From assembly GCA_902544525.1 (NCBI GenBank), contig CACCCN010000002.1:143416-207415 (forward strand): a DNA stretch of 64,000 nt. Direction: 5' to 3'. The translations under genes and the position numbers were made by a program. Source of the stretch: an uncultured Pelagibacteraceae bacterium. GTDB lineage: Bacteria; Pseudomonadota; Alphaproteobacteria; Pelagibacterales; AG-422-B15. Each line of letters starts with the position of its first letter. The first letter of the stretch is position 1. The notes under the pieces were generated by a model. The model was given only the letters and a program-made list of their open reading frames with translations, ran no database searches and was not told the origin of the DNA. This document shows positions 10,423 to 19,673 of this stretch, one piece after another.

Positions 10423-11532
10423 ATGATTAAATTTAAATTAATAAATAAAAATATAAATGATATTTTAATTTTAGACTCCGTTACAAGTGAATATTTACAT
10501 TATTGCTTACCTGACAATATAAAATATGAAACTATAAACATAAGAAATAATATAAATATTATATTTAGTTTTTGTTTTTTTTTAAATTTTTTTATTTTTT
10601 TTTTAAAGTCTCACAAGATTTTTTTATCCAATATCATCGCTTTGAGTAAAGTAAAAAAAACAAAAGTTATTATTAGTTTTACTGATAATAATCCACTTAT
10701 TGGACAAATAGGTAAATACGAAAAATTCTTAAGGTGTATCGCTATTCAAAATGGTACCCGTGGCACATCTCATTATCATGGTTGGAAAGCTATAAATTAT
10801 TTTCCACATTTATATGGATTTGGAAAATATGAGATTGATATATTAAATAAAATGAAAAAAAATGTAACTAGATATAAAGATGTAGGGTCTTTAAAGTATG
10901 GAATATTTAAAAAGCATTTCAAAAATAAGCTCAATTCAAACAATAAAAAAAGTATTGCATTCATATCAACTTGGAGAGATACATCAATTTTAGCAGTTGA
11001 TCAGAATACTGCTTATTCAAATCTTATTAAATTAGATTCAATATCTAAGAAATTAAATTTTAAATTCAAAATTGTCTTGAATTATAAAGGCGAGAGTCAA
11101 CCCCAAATTCAAGAGAGACAATTTTACCATTCATTGCTAAAAACTAGAGAAGATCTATTTACAAATAACTCTGATCCGATGAATTCATATTTGACCTGTG
11201 AAAATTGTGATATTGTCGTTACATATGCATCAACATTGGGCTTTGAGCTCTATGGTGCGGGTAAAAAAGTTATTTTTTTAGGCACACTTGATTCATTTAA
11301 ATATGAATTCAAAGAAATTTTCAATGAATGTTTTTTAAATTTACCAGATTTAGTAAAAATAAAAACTTCTGAACTTTCAGACTTTGATAAAAAAATCAAT
11401 TACTTATATAATCTAAGTCAGGAGGAATACATGGAAATTACACGTGTTTCAAGAAAATACTATATGAATTATCAAGACAGATATGCTCATGAGATAATAA
11501 AAGATGATATAAATCAATATCTAAAAAAATGA
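10423..11532 (+). CDS. Putative surface carbohydrate biosynthesis protein (GT-B-like, LA_1612-type)
   Basis: AIQNGTRGTSHYHGW…YGFGKYEIDILNKMKK…VGSLKYGIF…CDIVVTYASTLGFELYGAGKKVIFLG. Confidence 0.55.
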   Translation: MIKFKLINKNINDILILDSVTSEYLHYCLPDNIKYETINIRNNINIIFSFCFFLNFFIFFLKSHKIFLSNIIALSKVKKTKVIISFTDNNPLIGQIGKYEKFLRCIAIQNGTRGTSHYHGWKAINYFPHLYGFGKYEIDILNKMKKNVTRYKDVGSLKYGIFKKHFKNKLNSNNKKSIAFISTWRDTSILAVDQNTAYSNLIKLDSISKKLNFKFKIVLNYKGESQPQIQERQFYHSLLKTREDLFTNNSDPMNSYLTCENCDIVVTYASTLGFELYGAGKKVIFLGTLDSFKYEFKEIFNECFLNLPDLVKIKTSELSDFDKKINYLYNLSQEEYMEITRVSRKYYMNYQDRYAHEIIKDDINQYLKK

Positions 11533-11726
11533 ATTAAATCAAAAATATTAATAATCCCCTTAATGATTTAATTCAATTTATAGAGCAATTTTATGTTGAT
11601 GAAAGTAAGGCATATATGTATAAGCTCATTATGAAATATATTAAGTTGCTGATCATATAGATTTTAAAATAAAAAAACTAAAATTGAATAATAAAATAAA
11701 ATTAATTTTTTGGTAAATATGAAAAT

Positions 11727-13094
11727 ATGAAAATGAAAAAAGTTTATGTAGTTCATTGTATAGATTCAGAGGGCCCACTTCACGAGTCACTAGATGCTAC
11801 TTTTGAGAGAATAAAGCATATATTTCACTTAGATTTAAAGCCAAGTAAAGAATTGCTAAAAGATCTTCAAGAGGGAAATGTAGATCTTAATGGAGCTGAA
11901 GAATCAGTAAAGATGACACTTGATCCACATTTGCTTAATTATAACAATACCTGGAATAAGGTAGAAGAAATGCTCCAAGACTGTTTATCTGAAGAGTTTA
12001 GAAATAGATTTAAAGACTCAAATGGCGGTGGTTGGATTTATAATTGGCACTGTGTGGATCACATAGACTATGAGATGAATCCAAGAAGAAGAGATATGGG
12101 CTACCATAATATTTTTGATGAATATAAAAGAATTCTCAATGAAAATAATAGTAGTCAAGATGGATTTCATTTTCATTACCATCCTCATCCAATGATTAAA
12201 CATGCACATTTGTGCGCAACTAGATGGCTTGGGCCTACTGATAAATTATTTCAAGTTCTTTCAAGAAGAATAATTGATAGAAATTGGTTTCCTTCGGTAA
12301 ATAGACCTGGATTTCAAGTAAATAGACCTGATAGTCATTGGTTTTTAGAGCAATTTATTCCATTTGACTATGCAACTTTAGCAATGGAGCCTTCAATTGA
12401 AGATAATCATCAGTTTGATTTTTCAGCGGGTAGATCTGGTGACTGGAGAAGAGCTCCTATTACGTGGGTGCCATACCATCCACATCACGATGACTATCAA
12501 AAGATTGGAAATTGTAGAAGGATTATTACTCGGTGTTTAAATATAGGAACAAGAGCATATCTAATGGATGAAAACGAAGTAAGACGTGCTTTTGAAGAAG
12601 CTAAAAATGATAAACCTGTCATCCTATCATTTGCAAATCATGATTTTAGAGATTTAAGAGTTGATGTTGCTGAAGCACATAGACTTTTAACGAAAGTGTC
12701 CGATGATTACGATAATGTTGAATTTATATATTGTGAGGCAGTTGATGCCATCAGAAAATCAATGAAAATTAAAAACAAAAGTAAATGTGAATTTACTATT
12801 GATTTAAAACAAATTAGTAAAGGTGTAAACACACTTTCTATTAAATCATCTGTAGACACATTTGGTCCTCAGCCATTTTTTGCAATTAAAACTAAAACAA
12901 ATCAATATTTTCATGATAATTTAGATTTTCAAGTACCATTTCAAGAATGGACTTATACTTTTGATGATGAAACAATGCCTTTGGATGCAATTGAAAAAAT
13001 AGGTATTGCGACAAATAATAGTTATGGGGTTACTACCGTGACTAATTTTGAAGTTGAAAATAAAAAAGTTGAAAATTTTTTTTATAATCTCTAG
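11727..13094 (+). CDS. Divergent polysaccharide-deacetylase-like / NodB-barrel protein
   Basis: N-terminal VVHCIDSEGP; His-rich GFHFHYHPHP; ILSFANHDFRDL; location beside sulfation genes. Confidence 0.45.
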   Translation: MKMKKVYVVHCIDSEGPLHESLDATFERIKHIFHLDLKPSKELLKDLQEGNVDLNGAEESVKMTLDPHLLNYNNTWNKVEEMLQDCLSEEFRNRFKDSNGGGWIYNWHCVDHIDYEMNPRRRDMGYHNIFDEYKRILNENNSSQDGFHFHYHPHPMIKHAHLCATRWLGPTDKLFQVLSRRIIDRNWFPSVNRPGFQVNRPDSHWFLEQFIPFDYATLAMEPSIEDNHQFDFSAGRSGDWRRAPITWVPYHPHHDDYQKIGNCRRIITRCLNIGTRAYLMDENEVRRAFEEAKNDKPVILSFANHDFRDLRVDVAEAHRLLTKVSDDYDNVEFIYCEAVDAIRKSMKIKNKSKCEFTIDLKQISKGVNTLSIKSSVDTFGPQPFFAIKTKTNQYFHDNLDFQVPFQEWTYTFDDETMPLDAIEKIGIATNNSYGVTTVTNFEVENKKVENFFYNL

Positions 13095-13126
13095 AACTAC
13101 CGGTAAGTATTTATTCAAATATTAAT

Positions 13127-13588
13127 ATGGCCCAAAATAAAGGAGTTTGGTTTTATGGCTTGTCAGGTTCAGGAAAGTCTTCTGCTTCAGAGTTATTAAG
13201 CAAAAAAATTAAATATTCTTGCTTAATAGATGGTGATATTGTTCGTAAATATATTTCTTACGATTTAAAATATTCAAAAAAAGATAGGAACATTCAATTA
13301 CATAGAGTATTAGGAATTAGTAAGATTGCCATTGAATCAAATATTTTCCCGATAATATCAACAGTTTGGATGAATGAAAAAATTTTAGCTGAATCAAAAA
13401 AATTTGGAATAAGGGTAATTAAGGTTAAAACAGATATAAATAATTTAATTAATACGCACAAAACTTATAAAAATAAAAAAGACGTAGTTGGGGTAAATAT
13501 TAAGTATAGTAGAAATCTAAATACAGAAACTATAATTAACAATAAGGACGAGGAATTTTGGAAAACTATCAAGAAATTGATTCGATAA
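13127..13588 (+). CDS. Adenylylsulfate (APS) kinase-like protein
   Basis: GVWFYGLSGSGKSSASELL (P-loop), DGDIVRK, followed by ATP sulfurylase. Confidence 0.78.
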   Translation: MAQNKGVWFYGLSGSGKSSASELLSKKIKYSCLIDGDIVRKYISYDLKYSKKDRNIQLHRVLGISKIAIESNIFPIISTVWMNEKILAESKKFGIRVIKVKTDINNLINTHKTYKNKKDVVGVNIKYSRNLNTETIINNKDEEFWKTIKKLIR

Positions 13589-14565
13589 CAAGTAATCAAA
13601 GGTATCTAATAGATTATGCTAATATTAAAAGTGGAATTATAACTTATCAAAAAAGTTTTCAAAATCTAGATCAGTTTTATAAAATTATAAAAAATCCCTC
13701 TCTTGGTTTGCCAATGCTTTTACCCTTAAACAACAGTTGTTTTAATTACAACAATTGTAAAGAAATATTTGCTATTGAACCTAATATTATTTCAAAAAAA
13801 ATATTTAATACCAATAATCTTAACTATATTGGTGTAAAGAATTTTCTTAAATATGGAAATACATTTTGCGTTGGAGCTGAACCAAAAAAAAAATATCAAC
13901 GACTAGTTTCAATCATTCAGAGTTTTAATGACTCACTAATAAAAAAAATTAATAAATTAAAAGAAGAGGGTAAAACTATAGGTGCATTTCAAACAAGAAA
14001 TATTCCACATTTAGGACATGAAAAAATAATTGAAAGACTTTTAGAAAAATGTGATCATGTGATAGTTAATCCGGTCTTAGGACCAAAAAAAGCAGGCGAC
14101 CTAAGAAATGAAATTTTAAAATTATCTTTTGAATTTTTAAGTAAGAACTTTTATCACAATAAAATCTCTTATATGCCAATTTGTGCAAACATGTTTTACG
14201 CGGGTCCAAGGGAGGCCTTACATCACGCTCTTTTACGAAAAGCCGTTGGTTTTTCCCACTTTATCGTTGGAAGGGATCATGCGGGTGCAGAAAATATTTA
14301 TGATCCTCATGCAGCACTTATGTTACTTGAAAATTATAAAAACAATATTGGTATTAATGTGATAACTCATAAGGGCAGCTATTTCAGCAAAAAAAAGAAT
14401 GAAATTATCATAAAGCAAGAAGATGATTTAGACACTGATTTAGAAAATATTAGAGGTTCAGATTTTAGAGAACATATTAAAAACAAGACTTATTTTAATT
14501 ATGCAAGATATGAACTTCAGGAATATCTATATACTTTAGGTGATAAATATTTTAATAATTATTAG
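13558..14565 (+). CDS. sat: ATP sulfurylase (sulfate adenylyltransferase, Sat/MET3 type); TTG start overlapping the APS kinase gene
   Basis: GAFQTRNIPHLGHEKII (QTRNPxHxxHE-like), GPREALHHALLRKAVGFSHFIVGRDHAGA. Confidence 0.88.
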   Translation: MENYQEIDSITSNQRYLIDYANIKSGIITYQKSFQNLDQFYKIIKNPSLGLPMLLPLNNSCFNYNNCKEIFAIEPNIISKKIFNTNNLNYIGVKNFLKYGNTFCVGAEPKKKYQRLVSIIQSFNDSLIKKINKLKEEGKTIGAFQTRNIPHLGHEKIIERLLEKCDHVIVNPVLGPKKAGDLRNEILKLSFEFLSKNFYHNKISYMPICANMFYAGPREALHHALLRKAVGFSHFIVGRDHAGAENIYDPHAALMLLENYKNNIGINVITHKGSYFSKKKNEIIIKQEDDLDTDLENIRGSDFREHIKNKTYFNYARYELQEYLYTLGDKYFNNY

Positions 14566-15914
14566 TGAGTAAAATCTTGGCAACAATTGGGCCAGTAAGC
14601 GATGGCATTAATGATATTAAAAAGGTGATTAATATTACATCTACTTTAAGACTTAATGGTTCTCATAACACATTAAAATGGCATGAAAAAATATCTAGCA
14701 GAATAAAAAAAATTAACAAAGACTGTAAAATTCTTTTAGACGTACCTGGAATTAAACCACGAACTAATAATCTTGAAAATATCAAAATTAAGCAAGGTGA
14801 AAATATAATTTTTAGTTATAGGACTAAAAAATTAAATAAGCTTGTTAAGATTATTAATATTACAAACCCATTGCCAAAAATTAGCAAAGATGTAAAAGTT
14901 TTTTCTATAAGCGATGGTCAGTTTGAGTTTTCTTTAGTAAGGCATGGTAAAAATTTTATTGAAGGTAAATCTAAAGAAACTTTTCTACTTCAGCCAAAAA
15001 AAGGGCTTAATATTCCTTTTTCAATATATGATGAAAATGCTCAATTTAGGATCTATTCAAATTTTATTAATAAATATAAAAAAGTTAAATATGATGCCTT
15101 GGGATTAAGTTTTGTTCAAAGTGCTTCAATTTTAAAGAAGATAAGAACTAAATTCAAAGATATAGTTATTGTAGCTAAAATCGAAAATTACTTGGGTTTA
15201 GAAAATGTTGAGAATATTTGCAGGCATACTGACCTTATAATGATTGATAGGGGCGACTTGGCAGCAGAAATAGGTAATAATAAACTTTATTCAGCTATTG
15301 TTAAAATATCCAAAACTTCAAAGAAGTATGGTAAGTCAATAATTATGGCTACTGAAAATCTCGACTCAATGATGACTAGAAAAACGCCTACAAAAAGTGA
15401 AGTTGTTGCATTAGGTTTTAGTTTAGGTCTTAATGCTGACAAAATAATGTTGAGCGATGAGACTGCAACATCAAGAAATTGGTACTCTGTTTTACTTTGG
15501 CTAAATAATTTTCTAGCCGTAGATCAATTAGAAAAAATAAACTTGCCTAATAATGATGACTTATTTTGGAATATTATTGAAAATCTTCCGATGGGAATAC
15601 CTTTAGTAATTTTTTCAAAAAAGGGAATTGCAATAGAAAAATTAGCTAAAATAAGAGATGGCATTGACTTAACGATATTTACTGATAATGCCAATACATC
15701 TACTATTTGCTCTTTTAGATCTAATGCAAAAACTATATTTATCGATAAGTTTGATGATAGTAAAAAGAATTTCTATATATTTGCAGCATTAAAAAAATAT
15801 AGGAAAAAGATTTTTGAGAATGCAAATGCTGTTATTGTAATATATATTTCGTATCCAAGAAAAAATTCAAGAGCAAACACTATTGCTTTGGTAGATAAGA
15901 AAGATTTTGTATAA
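14565..15914 (+). CDS. Divergent pyruvate kinase homologue (GTG start)
   Basis: KILATIGPVSD, LRLNGSHN, KIENYLGLENVENI, MIDRGDLAAEIG, ATENLDSM…TKSEV…KIMLSDETA correspond to PK signature motifs. Confidence 0.82.
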   Translation: MSKILATIGPVSDGINDIKKVINITSTLRLNGSHNTLKWHEKISSRIKKINKDCKILLDVPGIKPRTNNLENIKIKQGENIIFSYRTKKLNKLVKIINITNPLPKISKDVKVFSISDGQFEFSLVRHGKNFIEGKSKETFLLQPKKGLNIPFSIYDENAQFRIYSNFINKYKKVKYDALGLSFVQSASILKKIRTKFKDIVIVAKIENYLGLENVENICRHTDLIMIDRGDLAAEIGNNKLYSAIVKISKTSKKYGKSIIMATENLDSMMTRKTPTKSEVVALGFSLGLNADKIMLSDETATSRNWYSVLLWLNNFLAVDQLEKINLPNNDDLFWNIIENLPMGIPLVIFSKKGIAIEKLAKIRDGIDLTIFTDNANTSTICSFRSNAKTIFIDKFDDSKKNFYIFAALKKYRKKIFENANAVIVIYISYPRKNSRANTIALVDKKDFV

Positions 15915-16944
15915 CGCAAAACAAAATATAATGAAAAAATTTATAAAATCAGATTTGCAGTTATTAATTACTGGTTGTTACAGGTCAGGCACTGATTATT
16001 CTAGTGTCTTATTAAATAACCATCCAGACCTTGTTATTACAACTTATACCACTAGTTTTATGCGTTATTCATTTAATAGATATAACCCAATTCATATTAG
16101 AGAAAATTATATTGAATTACTTAATGAAGCAAAAAAAAGAATCAAAGTTAGATGGGGTAGAAATTTAAATGTAAAAAATATTATTGAGTACTGTGATCAG
16201 AAGAAAAAGGTAAATTACGCAATTCTCTATGATCTCATGATGAGTGATCTATTTCTTGATGAACAGGTAAAGAAATGGGGTGAAAAAACTCAATTAGTTT
16301 GGACACAAATTCCTAATTTTTTGAAATTATTTCCAAATGGCAAAGCTTTAAATATAATAAGAGATCCACGAAGTGTTTTAGCTTCTTTTAAAAAATCTAC
16401 ATACAATCCAGAACCAGCATATTTAGGTGCAATATTTAATTGTTTTGATTCAATGCAAAAAAGTATCCTTTATTCTAAAAAATATAAGTCAAATTTTATG
16501 TCTTTCAGGTATGAAGATATTGCCTTAAAACCAAAATCAACCTTAAAAAAAATATATAAATTTTTAAATTTGAGTTCAGATCATAATCTGCTAGATGAAA
16601 AAGAATGGTTAGATGCGTCTGGTAATAAATTTACACACAATTCAGTTTTTACAAATAAAAAGGCAAAAAAAGGTGATTTTGATTTTAAGGCATCAGTTTT
16701 TAGATGGAAAAATCAACTGAACAGTTCAGAAATTGCTTTTTGTCAATATGTTAATAAAGATATGATGAAAAAATTTGGTTATAAACTTGACAATAAATCT
16801 AATAATTTTAATGAAATTTTGCCAATAATATTTAATGATGAAAAAATTCATAAATACTTTGAAAACTGGCTTTTAAAAAATAAGGGGATCGAAGAATTTC
16901 CTAACGATCCATTAAATCCAAAAAATTGGGACGAAAATAATTAA
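15907..16944 (+). CDS. Sulfotransferase family protein
   Basis: LLITGCYRSGTDYSSVLLNNHPDL (PAPS 5'-PSB-like), LNIIRDPRSVLASF (3'-PB-like), FRYEDIALKP. Confidence 0.85.
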   Translation: MYNAKQNIMKKFIKSDLQLLITGCYRSGTDYSSVLLNNHPDLVITTYTTSFMRYSFNRYNPIHIRENYIELLNEAKKRIKVRWGRNLNVKNIIEYCDQKKKVNYAILYDLMMSDLFLDEQVKKWGEKTQLVWTQIPNFLKLFPNGKALNIIRDPRSVLASFKKSTYNPEPAYLGAIFNCFDSMQKSILYSKKYKSNFMSFRYEDIALKPKSTLKKIYKFLNLSSDHNLLDEKEWLDASGNKFTHNSVFTNKKAKKGDFDFKASVFRWKNQLNSSEIAFCQYVNKDMMKKFGYKLDNKSNNFNEILPIIFNDEKIHKYFENWLLKNKGIEEFPNDPLNPKNWDENN

Positions 16945-16970
16945 TAACTATCTAATCTAACTTTATTTAT

Positions 16971-17702
16971 ATGGATTATTATTTACTGCTTGGAATCATA
17001 ATAATTCTATCATTTATACAATCAATTTTAGGTATTGGCTTGCTAGTATTAGGCACTCCAACATTAATACTTATGAACTACTCATTTTTTGAGACAATGG
17101 CAATTATATTACCATCATCAATTGCTATAAGCTTAATACAAACAATAGAAAGTAAGGATAATTACAATAAATTTAAAAAAGATTTCTTAAAATATTGTTT
17201 ACCTGGTGTTTTAGTAAGTTTAATAATTATTTTATACATAAGTGAAACAATTAATTTCAAATTAATAGCTGGTTTAATGTTATTAATCTCAGGATTAATG
17301 AGACTTTGGAAAAGTAATTCTGTGATGAGTGAATTTATTTATACTAATAGTAAAAAATTTCAAATATTTATTGGTCTTATGCATGGGCTAACAAATATGG
17401 GTGGTGGATTTTTAGCATTATTCACCTCCTCAATATTTAAAAGTAAACAAACAATTAGATCAAGTATTGCCTATGGATATTTATTCATGGGATTATTGCA
17501 ATATTCATTTTTATTATTTTTTGTAGAGAACACATTTAGAAAAGATATATTTATGCTAATAATAATATCTCTAACTTCCTATTATTTTTTAGGAAAACCA
17601 ATTTTTAAATATATTTCAAATATTTTCTTTCAAAGAGTTATTACTTTAATAATTATAATTTACGGATTTATTATAATTTTAGGAGAATTTAAGTATTTTT
17701 AG
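16971..17702 (+). CDS. TauE/SafE-family permease
   Basis: Multi-TM; FIQSILGIGLLVLGTPTLILMNYSFFETMAIILPSSIAIS…LTNMGGGFLALF. Confidence 0.75.
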   Translation: MDYYLLLGIIIILSFIQSILGIGLLVLGTPTLILMNYSFFETMAIILPSSIAISLIQTIESKDNYNKFKKDFLKYCLPGVLVSLIIILYISETINFKLIAGLMLLISGLMRLWKSNSVMSEFIYTNSKKFQIFIGLMHGLTNMGGGFLALFTSSIFKSKQTIRSSIAYGYLFMGLLQYSFLLFFVENTFRKDIFMLIIISLTSYYFLGKPIFKYISNIFFQRVITLIIIIYGFIIILGEFKYF

Positions 17703-17775
17703 CTTAATAGATAATTTTTAAATTTAAATTCACGACTTATTATCATATAATATTTTTTTAAACTTTTTTTTAAAC

Positions 17776-18744
17776 ATGTATTCTCAAAAATTTAATTATT
17801 TCCATGGAATAATGTTTCACCATTTTCATGATGATAGAATTTATAAATATGGTCAAGGCTCGATTAGTAAAGAAGATTTTATAAATATTATAAATTATAT
17901 TGGTAGAAAAAATATAATAAATGCGGATGAATTCTACTTAAAATCAATTGAAAATAAACTTAATGAGAACGAGGTTTGTCTTACTTTTGACGATGGAATT
18001 AAATGTCAGCATGATATTGCCCTACCTATTTTAGATGATCAAAAAATAAAAGCTTTTTTTTTCGTTTATTCAAGTTTATTTGACGGTAATCCTGATCTAT
18101 TAGAAGTGTATAGATATTTTAGAATAAATTATTTTAATAATATTGACGAATTTTATGATCTTTTTTTTAGTATTATTAAAATAAATTTAGATAAATTTTT
18201 TTTAGAAAATGATCATATTATCTCTTCTAATAGTAAGAAATTTCCCCACTATTCAACTAATGACATAAAATTTAGGTTAGTTAGAGACATGTTCCTTACA
18301 TCTCAAGAGTATGAAGCAATAATGTTTAAAATATTTGATAAATATGAATTTGACCCAAAGCTATATTATAAAAGACTTTTCATGAGTGCAGATGATTTAA
18401 AAAATATTGATTTTAATGGACATATAATTGGCTTGCACTCTCACAGTCATCCAACGCTGATGGAAAAGTTACCATTTAATGAGCAATATATGGAATATGA
18501 TAAAAATAGAGAAGTCTTATCCAAAATTCTTAAAAAAAATAAATCAAATTTTAAATGTATGTCCCATCCATGTGGTAGTTATAACGAGGATACTAAAAAT
18601 GCCTTATATCAATTAGGAGTTCAATTAGGTTTCAAACAAATTATGACTGTTGAAAAAGAGAGAAATATGCAAAAATTAAATAATTCTTCATTAGAAATTG
18701 CAAGACAAGATCATGCAGATATTATGAGCATGATGCAAAAATGA
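17776..18744 (+). CDS. Polysaccharide deacetylase (NodB domain)
   Basis: IMFHHFHDDR, VCLTFDDGIKCQHDIALPIL, AFFFVYSS, IIGLHSHSHPTL. Confidence 0.85.
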   Translation: MYSQKFNYFHGIMFHHFHDDRIYKYGQGSISKEDFINIINYIGRKNIINADEFYLKSIENKLNENEVCLTFDDGIKCQHDIALPILDDQKIKAFFFVYSSLFDGNPDLLEVYRYFRINYFNNIDEFYDLFFSIIKINLDKFFLENDHIISSNSKKFPHYSTNDIKFRLVRDMFLTSQEYEAIMFKIFDKYEFDPKLYYKRLFMSADDLKNIDFNGHIIGLHSHSHPTLMEKLPFNEQYMEYDKNREVLSKILKKNKSNFKCMSHPCGSYNEDTKNALYQLGVQLGFKQIMTVEKERNMQKLNNSSLEIARQDHADIMSMMQK

Positions 18745-19514
18745 AAATCACTTTATTCACTGCAGATAAAATAAGACATAATTATCTAATAAATTTACTT
18801 TCTAATACTTTTGATGAAGTTTTTGTCATTCAGGAGTGTTTTCCAAAAGTATCAGGTATAAATTTTAACTCAAATATTATAAATGAATACTTTAATAAAG
18901 TGAATGAAGCGGAGATTAAAATTTTTGATAACAATTTAAAAAGAAATTTAAATAGAACTAATGTAAAGATACTTCCTATAAATGGAGGGAGTCTAAATAA
19001 TTTAGATCTATCCTCCAAAAGTGAGTACTTTAGTAGTGATGCATATATAGTTTTTGGATCAAGTTACATCAAGAATGATTTAGTTAATTTCTTAATTAAC
19101 AATAATGCTTTAAATATTCACATGGGTATTTCCCCATACTATCGTGGGACAGATTGTAATTTTTGGGCTCTATTTGATAATAATTTACATTTAGTTGGTG
19201 CAACGATACACTATCTATCAAAGGGCTTAGATAATGGCAATATTTTATATCATGCTATGTCAAACCTTAAATCAAATCCTTTTGAGTATACTATGTCTAC
19301 CGTGAAATCAGCTTTTTATTCTTTAATAGAAAGAATACAAGATAAAAGTATATTTAGAATGCAGTCAATTGAGCAAGATAGATCAAAGGAGATAAGATAT
19401 TCTAAAAATATAGAATTTACAGAAGAAATATTAATCCAATATAAAAATCAAAAGATTGATCTTGATAGTTTTTCATTCAATAATAATTTACTAATAAGCC
19501 CATATTTTTTATGA
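18741..19514 (+). CDS. Formyltransferase family protein (sugar N-formyltransferase-like)
   Basis: NIHMGISPYYRGTDCNFWALFDNNLHLVGATIHYLSKGLDNGNILYH; start overlaps preceding stop (ATGA). Confidence 0.83.
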   Translation: MKITLFTADKIRHNYLINLLSNTFDEVFVIQECFPKVSGINFNSNIINEYFNKVNEAEIKIFDNNLKRNLNRTNVKILPINGGSLNNLDLSSKSEYFSSDAYIVFGSSYIKNDLVNFLINNNALNIHMGISPYYRGTDCNFWALFDNNLHLVGATIHYLSKGLDNGNILYHAMSNLKSNPFEYTMSTVKSAFYSLIERIQDKSIFRMQSIEQDRSKEIRYSKNIEFTEEILIQYKNQKIDLDSFSFNNNLLISPYFL

Positions 19515-19654
19515 CTTATCGTCAAAGCACAAGTAGTTATTTTTTATCAAATAAATATTATAATTTAGTAAATAGTATGATTTATGTCGTAGCAGAAATA
19601 ATTTTTTCTAAAAACAACAAAATATTACCTCTGTATTTATATACTAACTCATAA
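19511..19654 (+). CDS. Small ORF (47 aa), unknown
   Basis: ATG overlaps formyltransferase TGA; MTYRQSTSSYFLSNKYYNLVNSMIYVVAEIIFSKNNKILPLYLYTNS*. Confidence 0.25.
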   Translation: MTYRQSTSSYFLSNKYYNLVNSMIYVVAEIIFSKNNKILPLYLYTNS

Positions 19655-19673
19655 TTTAATTTTAAAAAAATTT

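Noticed and set aside
14565-15914. Calling the PK homologue the housekeeping pyk
   Set aside because: Altered KGPEIR and RGD motifs and operon context argue against it; left as divergent homologue.
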